Shown here: positions 10,510 to 22,333 of the stretch, in pieces
Numbering within the stretch: position 1 is the stretch's first letter
Layout: every line of letters starts with the position of its first letter
DNA from: Trissonchulus latispiculum
Taxonomy: Eukaryota > Nematoda > Enoplea > Enoplida > Ironidae
Assembly (NCBI GenBank): GCA_030248195.1
Contig: JASAND010015774.1
Coordinates: 23,506 to 87,505, forward strand
Length of the DNA stretch: 64,000 nucleotides
Reading direction: 5' to 3'
Position numbers and translations under genes: made by a program
Notes under the pieces: generated by a model
The model's database searches: none
The model's input: only the letters and a program-made list of their open reading frames with translations
Told to the model about the DNA's origin: nothing

Positions 10510-13500
10510 ATGGTATGTAAATATTTTTGAATACTCAAACTGGTTTAGCTTTTTTGTGTATAGTATTAGTGTTAGTGTATAGTATTAGTGTTAGTGTTAA
10601 AGTGTTCCAGCGGCGCACCCGGAGTTTTGGCACGGGGGCTGCTTTGCCGCTGCGACACCAAATATTTACAATGGGTGCGGCCCCCGATGCTGTTTATGAT
10701 TTTCTGTTACTTTGCTGTATAAGAAAGAATGATGACGGTCGACAGGTAATATTGCTATTATGACCAAGTCTTTTGTAGCCTGGAAAAAAGAAGAGAAGCT
10801 TCATTGATAAGAAGCATGCCGTTTCTTTTAAACTAGTTCATCGCAGTCAGAAGGATCCTTTAATTGCTGCAGATGACAGTCAGCATGTGCTTGTTCCCAC
10901 CAATTATGATCCTGGAACTACTGAAGTATGTGATTTAACAATAACGTACAGTTTAAGTTAGTGCTGCTAACTGTAAAGCGGCTTCTTATCTACCTACGAG
11001 GTAGCGCAATAAAACCTAATCTCAAATAGTCAGCTGTTAGGTTAATGGTTAGGTTGGAAGATCCAGACTGCAGAAAGTCGCTGCTTGGATATATTCCAGC
11101 CTTGATGACTTGTTATGCTCGCTTTCACTCACGATTTCACCCATTGGGAGACAAGTATAGTGTTTTTGTTTACTGTCCTTTCCTATGTTGTTAGGGCCCT
11201 ACCTGAGTTGTTATGTCATGACCCTACCCGGGTGCTAGGGTTTCTGAGGCGTACTGGGCTCCTATAGCCCAGCAGTATGAATCACCGCCTGGCCACAAGA
11301 ATGATGATGAGTTTCACCTTATGGTTTTAATGTTATGTCTTGCCGCTGTTTTCATTTATTTTCAAAATCTAATGTTTGTGTTTAGGACGATGCCTGTTCC
11401 GATCCCAAACGAAGACGTGAGGAACAGGTTAAGTACGGGATCTATTATGACGACGATTATGACTATCTTCAGCATCTGAGGGATGTGAATGAGGTGGTCT
11501 GCTTGGAGCCTGTCGTTGAAAGAGTCCAATTGACCAAAGAGGGAGATCAAATTCTGTGCGGATTTGAAGAGCCTCAGGACGCTCAAAATGCTAATCTGCC
11601 TCAGAAAGAATCTAGAAAAGTATGCTACAAGTTTCATCCTATTTCATTTCGACAGTTTAGTGGAAATACCATAACTGGTTACTATGTCATTGTCACTATT
11701 TTATTGCTATTATTTTCATTGGCTTCCTGCAATTGCCAACATCCCTGTTTGAACCAGGACGTCTGCACAGTTAAAGCGTAGCTTAATTACTTTTGAGATC
11801 TGATATGGGTGGGTGGCTATCATTCGAACTATATACTTTTTTGACGGCGGTGATACTGTTTATATTCTAGGATTACCGATTGTACCACTATTTCCCTTTT
11901 GTCGTCAATTATTTTTGCAGCCTGATTTGTAACACACCATGTGGATTTAGTTTGCCGTTTTAAAAAACGCTGCGTTTTGCTTAGTTTCCATATTTTAAAG
12001 TTTATTAAATTATAATTACGTAATTACGTATGTTTAACACTAGAATAATTTATCATAGCTGTCGTTTCGTGTACATACGTATACGTGGCGACAATAGTGA
12101 GTAGTTGGCTGTTAATGTAATAACCTGACATCGCTTTTACGGCTGTTTTTTTGTTTTTTACAGAAAGGCAAACTGGTCTTGCCGTCTACTGTATTTGAGT
12201 CAGAGTTTGAACTGGAAACTGGTTTACTGCATCGCGCTGCGCCAAATCCTGGTTTGTCTGTCGTTTTTGTTTTAGTTGAAATTTTAAGTTTTTCTGTTAT
12301 AAAATGTTTTCCTTTTCGAAATATAAAACAAGCGTTTGGATTAGTGTGACGTGTCGTCTTACATGGAGGAAGTTATGGTTTCATTGTGTGCATTCAGGAA
12401 TCTAGTTTTTACCAGAAAAAAGTGCAAGTTTATTTTATGTGAATTGTTGGATTCCTGTTGTTTTATTGGCTACATGAGTATTTATTTCAGTTGGCTAATT
12501 TTTAGGACCTCATTTGGATTGGGATCCTGATATAGTAGCTGCTTTGGACGACGATTTTGATTTTGATAATCCGGAAAATGTACTTGATGATGACTTCATT
12601 GTTCAGGCTAATTCTGATTTACCAGCTTGTCCTGAACTTACCGGCAGAAGGAGGTGTGTCTTGGTTTTCGTGATGTTCTATACCGAGCTTTCAACGTTTT
12701 AAATCTCAAGTTGGTATTTTATTATAGGGGAGCGCGAGAGCGCTCCCCTGTAATAATATGATGTAAAAATCTCAGTGCGGCCCTTTGAGACCCGTTCGAG
12801 CTCCGTGCCAGCTAAATACTCAACGAAACTGGACAATTTTGGTATCGTTGGAATCTACGCGACGAGTACTACAAGTCGCAAAAAAGTTTTGGTCAAAATT
12901 TCCAACTTTGAAAATTTTCGTTTCTGGGCAAGTTAGGTCCGTTTGTTTTTTCCGTGTAAGTCACGCTTGGAAAAATGCAATTTTCTGTCGGAGTGTTAGA
13001 ACGATCTGGGCATTTTCAGCAGGTGAAGTTTGGTTTTTCTGAACGTATATACCCCGAAAGTGAACCTTTTCGATATTTTTTCGTTGCCCGGCCCGGTCAG
13101 CTATCTGTACGGCCGGCCAAAAGTGGACTTGGCGCTAAAATGGCCAAAAATGGCCAATTTTTTGTCAAAGCTACTGGACTCAGGTAAGACGCTAGAGAGA
13201 CGTGGATTGTTGCATAAGGAACTACGGAAGGGTTTATATGCCCTAACGAGGGCGATGTTTTTGATATCTGGCCAGAATCGTTCTGGCGGCCGGCCCAAAG
13301 TACAGAACTAACGTATAACCAAAGTATAACTAACTACAGAAAACTTGCAATCGTCTGAAATTCTGTAGGCAGGTGCAGAATGGCATTAGAAAACATGTCG
13401 TACAAGTCTCCTTTTTTGGCAGTGAAGTTTGCGCAGTGAAGTTTAAGTGACCATAAAAATGAAATAGGACAAGAATAAAAATGCTCCGGTGGACCATGAA

Positions 13501-16500
13501 AAATGCCATATGGGTGACATTAGGTTGTAAGTGCCAGGAGGACTAGGTTAAAAGCGCACTAATATGGACCAGCTTCGCTGAACAACCCATATTCGCGGTC
13601 ACTCATGCTCCACTCCACATGACATACAAGTAAGATCTGCATTATTCAACTTTCAAAGCAAGCGGGACGATTTTGAAACATTAATGCTTATTCCAAATAA
13701 ACAATGCAGTTCTGGTAGAAAGGTGTTCAAGGTGTTTTTCTGCGCAGAATCTTGTATTAAGTTGATGCGAAAAGCAGTTGGCATTATTTACGTGTATTAT
13801 TAAGTTGTATAATAAAGGAGCACGACCAAATATACTTGCAGGCCGTGCTGACAAATCGTACAATTTTTCGAAGAACTTCCAATATCAACCGCAAGCAGCT
13901 GCCGATAGAAACTCTGGACAGTTTTCGCGAATATGGGTTGTTCAGCGAAGCTGGTCCACATTAGTGCGCTTTTAACCTAGTCCTCCTGGCATTTACAACC
14001 TGCCCCTCCCATATTAACGTTTTAAAACCTAGTCCTCTGTTTATTTACAACCTAGTGCCACCCATATTGCATTTTTCATGCTCCACCGGAGCATTTTTAT
14101 TCTTGTGATAGTAGGATGATATAGCCGAGCAGGTATTGAGTCTTTTCTAATGCTTAAAATGGCATGACAAAATCACTCTTGTAATCTCGCATGCCTTGTG
14201 CACTGCACAGATACCATTGTTGTCACGGTTTTATTTTCAGTGACTATATACCATGTTGCGTAATATTGTGATTTAATTTTGGTATGTAATTATTTTTATC
14301 AGCTTGTCAGAAGTTGATCCACCCGACGATCCTGAACATTTCGCCTTTGCCTGTTCTGAAGGGCAAAAACGGACTGCAGAAGATGATGAAGAAGAAGAAG
14401 ATGATGATGCTGATGATGAGGGTTCTGACCGTCCAGCTAGCAATGATGGCGAGTTCGGTGATTTGGAGTCTAATTTTGAACAGGAAGAGACCAGATCTCG
14501 ATTCACGGACTATTCCATGTCGTCGTCCGTAATTCGACGTACCCAAGGATTGAAACTGTTGGACGATATGTTTGAAAAGGTTGCTATTATTGGTATTATA
14601 TTAAATAGACGTGATCGAATTCTGTATAAATGCCTCTAAAGTTCTGAGAGTTTATGTTGCAGCACAGATAGAGCCGAATTGGCTGTCCTGCTTGGACAAC
14701 CAGGCATGAGCTCCAGGGAATAGTTCTCCCTGGGTAAGACCGCTCACCGCGCCCATTGGCTCTATCCTGTTTCTCACTAAGGCTTTGCCTTGGTGACTGC
14801 AGACAGGCGTTTTTCACTATTTCTTCATACACTATGTATTATCATCTCGCTACATCCTCTCCTGCACGCTATCGGCTGTCCCCTTCAATAAATCAGACCC
14901 CCTTATCAAAGCAAATTCGAACGCTATGCTTGAAGATAAAACTCGAAAACAGAACTAATCAGCTGATCCAAAGTGCGTCCGTTGTGTGCAGGAACGGCGG
15001 GCTATTTTTTAATAATTTATGGGGAACGGGCCAGCCGATAGCGTGCATCGGATGTAAGCTGATAATACATAGCTTGTGATACTCTTGTCTCTTGTCATAC
15101 TCTTACGTGCGTGTATGTACTCTCTCTTGCTATGTATAAGTTAATTTTTTAGCAAACAAATTTATAGTATGTATAACTTTTCTCTGAGGTGAAAGTTTGA
15201 ATAGGTTTTTTGAAAATTGACTGGTACTTGGATTGACATGAGATCTCTTAAAGATTGACTGAGAGATGCATTTTGGATGTTTCTAAAATGCCACGAATGT
15301 AATTAGATTTCTGTCCCTAACATTTCCCTAAATTTTTGTCCTAACAGGTCCCGAACAGCAAACAGCAAAGTATGTACAGAAATGTACTTCATGGATCCGG
15401 ACGCACGTATACGTATATCTGACAAAAATAACAGGAACGTTTTTCTTCTTTTTTAGTTTTACGAACAGTACGATGAGGAAGAACTAGGCGAGATGGAGGA
15501 CGCTATTGGCATGGAAGGTTTCATAACTCCGGATAGTGAGAGAATTAAGGAACTGGTCTCAGAGTATCACCGGGACAAGGCAAAGGCTAAGTACGTACAG
15601 TAATTCAGTATCAGAAATACATCCACTTAGAATTTTTACTATTCCTGGGTATTTCTAAGGATTTTTCGCGCGCCCTCCCCGCGCACGAGGGGGGTGCGAA
15701 GGAATTTTTGTGTTGGGAAGAGGGGAAAAGAACCAAAATTAGTAACTTTTAGCGTTTCTTGGCTGTAGAAATTTTAAAATATTTCCATAAACGTCTGGAT
15801 TTATTATTAGACTAGATATTGTTAGGCAAAAATCTCCGAAAATGCCGGAAAACTTTAAAATTACCTGTTTTGGCAAAAGTTTGGGCATGCGAAAAAATCT
15901 CTGGCTAAAACCTAAATTCCGGAGAAGGGGGTGAGGGTGATTTCCTAGGGAAGGTCGACTTTTTGAACGCCCTTCTCTGTAAAAAAATAACCCGTGTTTT
16001 GTTCTGTTGAAAGTTGCACTAACTTTCCCCCATTTGTTAGGTTCTTTGGGCAGTTGTAACTCTAGAAATGCGGTTTCCTGTTAGTAAATTATGCTTAATT
16101 TAATGTAAAGGCTAATAATCCTACTGATTTTTGTTTGCCCTTGTTTGTGACCGTGCAGAATACTTTTGGCAAGCGTTCTGGAGGAAAAGGATGAGGCAGA
16201 ACCCCGAGATGTCCCGGAGGATCCGATGACTCAGATTCTCATTCCGGACGAGGACGCCGGTGCCGGATGCTCCAATCGTTGGGACTGTGAATCTATTTTG
16301 AGTACGTATGTAACTATGATACCTGCATTAGATGCTGATAATAATGCTTTTTGCCGCTACTCGTGTGAGTAAATTGCGGCGGTCAAATTAATTTTATCAG
16401 CGATCTTTATATTCTGAGAAATAAATCTGCATCTGATTGCTATAATTTTTTAGTGAATTAGTACCGTTTTCCGGTTTTAGTCATTTTAGTTGTCTATTTC

Positions 16501-17515
16501 CTTATTCAAACGTCTGAAAGAAAGTTTGTTGATATTTAAACCTTAAAAATAGGTTTCGAATTGAAAAATTTGAATATTTCGGCAAATCAAACAGTTCGAG
16601 CGTTTAAATTTTGCGTTATGATAATTTGTAATTTAAATTTCGCGATCGAATTTTAGGCACGTATTCCAATCTGTATAATCATCCCAAACTGATAAAAGAA
16701 GAGAAAAAGGCTAAGGTATTATTGTCTTGGCGAAACGTTTATCTGTTTTGAATTCGTGTGTTTGTCATACTAACGTACAGTTGATTGTATATTATGGCAG
16801 AATATTTTTACTCTGTTACTTTACGCTATTTTTGCATTTTCCGCCTTTCAGCCATTGCTATGGTCAATGTATTATCGTTAGAGATCATAATTGCAATTTT
16901 AGATTACAGTGGATCCCAAAACCGGACTACCGGTTGGAGTTTTGAAGCGATCGGGTATTAGTCGACGGGAGCTGAAACAGCTTGATCGCCATCCCCTGCC
17001 CGAGAACCAGGCAGAGTCAGTAATCAGTGGAATGTCTAAACGTAGCACTGCTAGCACAATGCCAAGACCGAAAGATGAAACCCCCGAAGAAAAGCGGCTT
17101 AGAAAGTCTATCGTCAAGGAAGAACGAAGGGTAAACGTGTTTATTTAAACTTAAATTAGGCAAAGTTTGAACTGAGCTGACTTAGTATTCTTGTATTTCT
17201 ATTCTTTAATCGTTCGGAATTTATTTGGAAGCTTGCTGTGAGCGATTACGTGCAGTTTTTTTGCAGCACACGCCGTCTTATTTTGCGGACATACGACATT
17301 AGGTCTGCAAAACAAAATAATTTGAATATGGGGAAAATGGAACTGAATTTTTTGAAAGTAGTTGACATGTGTTCTATGTACGTAGTTCTTTTGCCTTTTA
17401 GGACCGTCGTATGGAAAAGAAGGCGAACAAGCTTGCATTCAAAGCCGAAGAAGTCAGACAGACGGTGGAAAGGATTAATGTTCAGCAGAATCTTGCCGGA
17501 CTCAAGCTTTTGTAG
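10510..17515 (+). CDS. LTV1: LTV1 ribosome biogenesis factor, 11 coding exons
   Basis: LTV1 helps late assembly and nuclear export of the 40S ribosomal subunit. Inferred exons: 10510-10512, 10779-10925, 11386-11619, 12164-12251, 12506-12653, 14303-14579, 15457-15590, 16159-16301, 16657-16715, 16903-17130 and 17402-17515. All have GT-AG borders and consistent phases, giving 524 residues (human LTV1 is about 475). Family hallmarks: KKKRSFIDKKHAVSFKLVHR after the start; YYDDDYDYLQHL in exon 3; LDWDPDIVAALDDDFDFDNP in exon 5; an acidic run, then SRFTDYSMSSSVIRR, in exon 6; FYEQYDEEELG in exon 7; WDCESILS and STYSNLYNHPKLI across exons 8-9; KANKLAFK at the C-terminus. The first exon holds only the ATG, followed by donor GTATGT. 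Intron 5 (1649 bp) carries two repeats. An ATTAAA lies at 17594-17599, a possible poly(A) signal. Confidence 0.93.
12726..13316. repeat. Dispersed repeat starting with a perfect GC hairpin (LTV1 intron 5)
   Basis: AGGGGAGCGC (12726-12735) and GCGCTCCCCT (12740-12749) form a perfect 10-bp stem with a 4-base loop. The sequence after it (TTTTGGTATCGTTGGAA at about 12837, then CGACGAGTA) resembles the units at 43150-43670 (TTTTGGTATCATTTGAAAG, CGGCGAGTA). That region also begins with a GGGGAGC-type hairpin. The right part is rich in GGCCGGCC and in TGGCCAAAA words. The right border is approximate. Confidence 0.5.
13469..14107. mobile_element. Foldback (MITE-like) element in LTV1 intron 5
   Basis: The left arm 13469-13597 and the right arm 13926-14107 are reverse complements. 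The outer end is ACAAGAATAAAAATGCTCC and the inner end is CCCATATTCGCG. The right arm holds about 50 extra bases, a partial repeat of its own TAGTCCTC/ACAACCT unit. The spacer of about 330 bp has no coding frame. No target duplication was seen. The element lies wholly inside an intron and should be removed with it. Confidence 0.75.
14664..14770. other. Structured segment in LTV1 intron 6
   Basis: GATAGAGCC near 14667 can pair with GGCTCTATC at 14758-14766. Inside lies a perfect CCAGGG/CCCTGG stem (14713-14718 with 14728-14733). The segment is more G/C-rich than the surrounding intron. It could be a small structured RNA or a SINE fragment; no family is recognised. Confidence 0.3.
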
Positions 17516-17925
17516 AACGATTGTTATAGCTGACTGACATTATTGATATTCTGTGTCTATATTGTTGGTGCCTTCTGCTTATTGGTTTAAAGTATTAAAA
17601 TTTTGGATATTTATACGAGTCAAATAAGCTAGTTTTAAGGTTTCGTTAGCGACTTTTTAAGCAAGTAAACAGCTGAACATGAAGGATATTTATACAAGAG
17701 GGATCGCTTCTGTAATTTGTAGGTTTTTTTGGACAAATGTTTTCGGTCTCACGGTGCGACAAATTCCTTGCCAATCCAAAAATTTGGTGGTTTGAATTAA
17801 ACTTTTTAATGGAAATGAGCTTAAAAATGGTTTCGACAAGTTTAGTTTTCAATTTAGAATCCTGTAGTTTGGTTTTCCACAGCGCAAAGACAGTGCTTAT
17901 AATCCTGTGCAAAAATTGGATTTCG
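17516..17925. other. LTV1 3' flank
   Basis: This holds the LTV1 3' UTR and short intergenic sequence. ATTAAA at 17594-17599 is the nearest poly(A)-signal-like word. Nothing else is recognised. Confidence 0.4.
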
Positions 17926-18840
17926 TTTAAGGTGCTGGTTCGGGTTCTTGTATTTTTTGGCATTAAAAGTGCAATTATCGTTAAAATTCATTCAGATTTG
18001 CCACAATTACATCGTTTAGCCCAGAAAAGATTTTAGAAAAGTCGCGGCGTGAAAATTTGAGTTTTGGAGAAATTGCTTTAATCCGCCATTACTTGCACCG
18101 TGGGTACCCTACATGGAAAAAACCTACAATCATTCGAATTGTCTCATTAAGACCTACAACTTTACTCATGAGAGTATTATTCGACTCCTTACGGTTTAAG
18201 AGATCAGCGAAAATTGATTTTCTAGGTCCAAAACTGGCCATTTTTCAAAAAATCAAATATTGCCAGATTTCGACAGTGAAGTATTGGTCATATTCTTTAT
18301 GCCCAACAGAAAGCTCTCTGCGGCATCTGTGCCTATGCACAGCAACGAAAATGTGAAATTTTGAAAGTCGCAACCAGATTGTTTTGAACACGGATTTCTC
18401 TCAACTCATGCAACCATGCATTTTTGGACAATTGCCGAGGGCGATTTTCATGGTTTCGCGTTTTGTCTTTGCGTTCGAGAGAAATAAGCATCCAAACTTG
18501 AAAATTTTGACGAAAATCAGACAAAATGTACATTTTTCTCAAAATCTTGAGCTTTCCTGACCACTAAAAGGTTTCAGCAAAAATAGCACTCGTTTCTTTA
18601 GAAGCCTGAGCTGGTCGCTTTTCATTAACTTCCCCACATTTCGAGAAGTCCATGTTCAAAAATTTTCTTGTTATCCCATGTTCAAGTTGAAGATTTGAAA
18701 TGAGACAGGTATACCCTACCTGGCTGTAGCAAGCACATTCTAAGCTTTACAATGCTATAAAAATTATTGTTGAATTCCAAGAATTGAGCAAATTGCAATC
18801 TTTCAAAATTTGCTGCAAATAACCGAACCAACACCTTAAA
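17926..18840. mobile_element. TTAA-flanked terminal-inverted-repeat element
   Basis: TTAA occurs at 17927-17930 and 18836-18839. Just inside, GGTGCTGGTTCGGGTT on the left is mirrored by AACCGAACCAACACC on the right. The element is about 900 bp, with no coding frame. TTAA duplications are typical of piggyBac-type elements, but the tips do not start with the usual CCC, so the superfamily is left open. A diverged, rearranged relative lies at 2873-4745 in the opposite sense. Confidence 0.6.
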
Positions 18841-19930
18841 GGTTAATGCTCCGAAGCAATTGCTGCAAATTGCTTAGATGCAATGGTCCGAATCTGCGCT
18901 GATTATAAGGGCGTGAAGGTGCCAAGAATTTCTTCAAGTTGGCTCAGGAAGACCTTTTTTCGAAACCCTAGATGTCCCTTGCTCAGTGACAGTGTGATAT
19001 ATAAATGCTGCGAAGGCTTGCATTACGGCGTCCGGCTCATAATTAAATTTTGTTGGATTCTTTTTACTGCACCATGGTTGATTGCTATAGTTCTTCCAAA
19101 ACCGCGTCTGAAAACTGGCAACTTATAGCATTACAGCATTCAGATTATCATAGCGACCCCTGTAATAGGAATGAAAATGGTCGAATGACCTTGTAAAAGA
19201 AGGCTGCGCAGATTATGTGTAAGTTTGGAAGAAAGTACGCGTGAGTCTAGCTTATGCAAAATGTGAAGTTTAGTCCCCATACCTCTTACCGTTAAAAAGT
19301 TACACAGAGGGATGTTCTTTCCAGTTGCCAAGTTTGATGTCTCGTAAGGGGGTTTGGTCGATTTTAAATTAACCCTTTTGCAATATGGGTGGCTGAAATC
19401 TTACATTCAATCTCTTGGAGAATCCATGCCCGCTATTTGTTTTGTTGTCCGATTGACCCAGTCTAATTGATCAGTGACTCCAGTGCGTTGAAAGTTGTAT
19501 GCATTGAATTCGATTCGATGTTCTCATTCCTCGGTTCTCATTATGCTCATTCCACTAAAACATACGTCGCTTGGTTAGAGGGTCTGAGCTTCGTACTGGC
19601 GACCGCTGGTTTTAGTCCCGCCGGGGCGTTAAACATATTTCCTTTGCCCATCATTTAGCTTCAGCTAATGCCTTAACTTTAGCGTTTGTTTCCCACTGCA
19701 TTTGTAATGTAACTGCATATTTCATGTTTATAATGTTGTAGTTGTGAAAGTCTCTGTTTGTTTCAGCTTGCCTGTAGGATTATGCAAAATTTGCTCAAAA
19801 CTGTTTTCTCCTCATCGTAGCTACTTTTTCCTTATTTTTCGACATGCTTGATTCCTCCACTGATAGTCAAGATTTATCTTTCCGTTCAGTGCTTTTCTAG
19901 AAGTTTACTTCAGCTTCAGCTTCATGCATC
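18841..19930. other. Intergenic region upstream of BPNT2
   Basis: No gene is recognised between the TTAA element and the BPNT2 start. The BPNT2 promoter and 5' UTR should lie in the last few hundred bases; no core element can be named with confidence. Confidence 0.35.
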
Positions 19931-22333
19931 ATGCTTGTTCAGTTCAATTTCCGGAACTTTTGTGTCCTGAGTATTGTCACATTTTTCCTGTACTTGGGCT
20001 ACCTGCTTTGGGGACCCAAAGGAAAGCCTGGCCTTCCAGACGTTACCGTTGATATGAAAGTGAGATTCCGAGAACTTATTGTTTTGGGGGACCTTCTAAG
20101 CCGTAAATTTTCAGGATAAACAGCCAGCCGAAAACCTTTTTGTGCTATTTGAAAGCTCTTTCGTTCGATGAATAAAATGAACCACAAACAAAAGAAATAT
20201 TAATTTGGACAAGTATTAATAAAATTAAGCTGGTAAAATTATGTACTGTTGTGATCTAGAAATAAGGATTTCAAGAGCATTCAATAAACTAGGCTAAATA
20301 CTTAATATATAATGTGAATAATTTAATAATAATAAATGTTAATAAATTGATATTTCCTATGGATCCTTATTTCCTCTATGCCTTTCTAATTGAAGCTATA
20401 TGTGAATATGTCGTATGTTAATGCTGTTTCTCTGTCGTAATACGTGAAAAATAACATTTTAGAAAAAATACGTATAATAGGATAAGTAGGATAGAATGTA
20501 GGATGAAGTACAATCTGAATTCTAACTTTCGTTTCTATGCTTATGCCACATTTTGGAAACCGGAGTGTGTTATTTATAATTATAAAGCTCACACTAACTA
20601 CATATACAATCTGTGTCGACATGTCCTTAAAAGTGTATATATGTCATTCATTAATGTGATCATTTTCTGTTTATACTGTTGTAGGATCTGATAAGTTATA
20701 GTATTATGGCAGCTCATAGAGGCGGTGCGGCTGTGAAGAAGATACAGGAAGAACAGAATGGTCTCTCTGTTCGAAGTAAAGGTCTGACGAAGGAAGGCGC
20801 TAAAGAGTTGCTGACGCGCGCTGACTTGATCTCCAATGCGTTGATCATGGAAACATTACAACGATTTCCTGGGATTAAGGTAGATGCAGCTTATTTTGTT
20901 ACAGCATATCTGTACTCACTCAATGACGATGTCCTTTTAGATTGTTTCGCTGACGTGAAACACTAAATTGTCATCTGTCAAGTTCTTGAGTAGCTGGATT
21001 TTAGTGATCACTTCTTTTTGTCTGGCAATTAATGTTAGGTACATAGTAGCTTTGTTAACCAGCAGGGTGGAAAATGGCCAGCCGACAACCAATCAGACAC
21101 CATCGGCTGGCCAGCGAAGAGGTGCACTCGGCCGGACGGCCGGTGAACCGCCCACCTGTCGGCCAGACTTATATTTCAGCGGTTCATCCGAATGTTCTGA
21201 GTAAATAGATTTCAAATCATGCTGATTCATTTTTGTATGCCAATTTCGTGTTCTGGCATCTATGGGTGCCTGCCGGCCGTCAACTGTTAGTCTTCGATTC
21301 GTCTGCCGGCGGCTTGGGTCGTCGAACGGCTCCGACCGACCGTTTTCACAAAGTCGTCCGGCCGGTGAAGGCCGGCTGACAAAAGTTCGGCCGGACAACA
21401 ACGCTAGTATATACTTTAGTGTTCAATATTATCGTGATTTGGGTGTGCAAGCAGTTATAGACATTGTTATAACTAATAACTAGCATTGTTTAGTGGGTGG
21501 TGGGTGGGGGTTTCCCCACTTTTCGAAAGCCCCCTCCACTTTTGGCAGCCCCCCCCCCCACTTTCATCCCGCCCCCACTTTTCGGCAAGCCCCCCCCCCC
21601 ACTTTTTGGAGGTCGCCCAAAACTGTCGAAAAATTAGATTTTTGAGGTCAAAATTTCAAAAATTTTCTCAATGTTTAGCTAATTTATGGACTTATGAGTT
21701 AATTTTAAGCTTAAAAACAGCGATTTTTTGTGTTTTTATAAAAAAATGCTAATTCTTCGCTAAAAATTTTGGTATTTTATACCTTGGACTCGCCACCCCC
21801 CACTTTTCGGAAGCCCCCCTCCCACTTCCCCCTCCCTAGGGAGGGCGACCCCACTTTCAAAACCCTAAAAAATTCCAGAATAACAAAGTTTGAACTGTAG
21901 GTTTTACTTATTAGTTTTAGAAGAACATGCATAATAGCTTCAGAAACTTAGTTCAGCTAAGCTTTGGAGCATATATTAAAAGGAAATTGGGGGCGCGTTC
22001 AGAGTTGACGAGCCACTGACAATTTTTATAAAATACAATTATATATATACTCCTGCGACATGTTTTCTGCTTTCATAATGAAGTTTTTAAAAACGCCGCA
22101 ATAAATCGTTCGCAAGAGGCTAAAATCAGTGCTTGTATGATGATGTCTTTTCTAGATAATCTCTGAAGAGAAAACTACGTTAGACGAAAAGGAGGTCCAA
22201 CAGTATGAGCAAAGCTCCTATGATATGTGGACTAAGTACAGATCCCTTCTAGATCAGGTGCCTTCTAAGAAGGTTCGTCTCTCTGACATCACGCTCTTTG
22301 TGGATCCATTGGATGCAACTCAAGAGTTTACAG
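19931..22333 (+). CDS. BPNT2: BPNT2/IMPAD1-type Golgi 3'-nucleotidase, first three exons only
   Basis: Proteins of this type remove the 3' phosphate from PAP left by sulfation in the Golgi. Inferred exons: 19931-20059, 20685-20879 and 22156-22333, with donors GTGAGA, GTAGAT and GTATTT and phase-consistent joins. Residues 8-25 (NFCVLSIVTFFLYLGYLL) form a signal anchor, as expected for the type II membrane protein. Exon 2 gives DLISYSIMAAHRGGAAVKK, then GLTKEGAKELLTRADLISN. Exon 3 has the metal-binding EE (ISEEK) and the family motif DPLDATQEFT. The C-terminal half, including the WDICAGNA-type motif, was looked for by eye and not found up to 39 kb. The gene may have very long introns, be truncated, or be misassembled. 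Only the 5' part is called. Confidence 0.85.
21039..21414. mobile_element. Small hAT-like element with GGCCGG motifs (BPNT2 intron 2)
   Basis: The element proper is about 21047-21406 (360 bp). Flanks GTACATAG (21039-21046) and GTATATAC (21407-21414) match at 6 of 8 positions. Tips TAGCTTTGTTAACCAG and, from the right, TAGCGTTGTTGTCCGG are only partly alike. GGCCGG/CCGGCC words crowd both halves. It is weaker than the other hAT-like calls because both the duplication and the terminal repeats are imperfect. Confidence 0.45.
21491..21855. repeat. C-rich CCCCACTTTT repeats
   Basis: Irregular copies of CCCCACTTTTCG-like units with long C-tracts occupy 21518-21610 and 21790-21855, separated by A/T-rich sequence. 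They lie in BPNT2 intron 2. No coding role is supported. Confidence 0.6.

Noticed and set aside
10671..10763. Alternative LTV1 N-terminus starting MGAAPDAVYD
   Set aside because: It would need a 33-base intron to reach the exon at 10779 and does not resemble LTV1 N-termini; the ATG at 10510 gives the expected start.
14273..14546. Minus-strand and alternative-frame reading frames over the acidic run
   Set aside because: Shadows of the GA-rich LTV1 exon 6.
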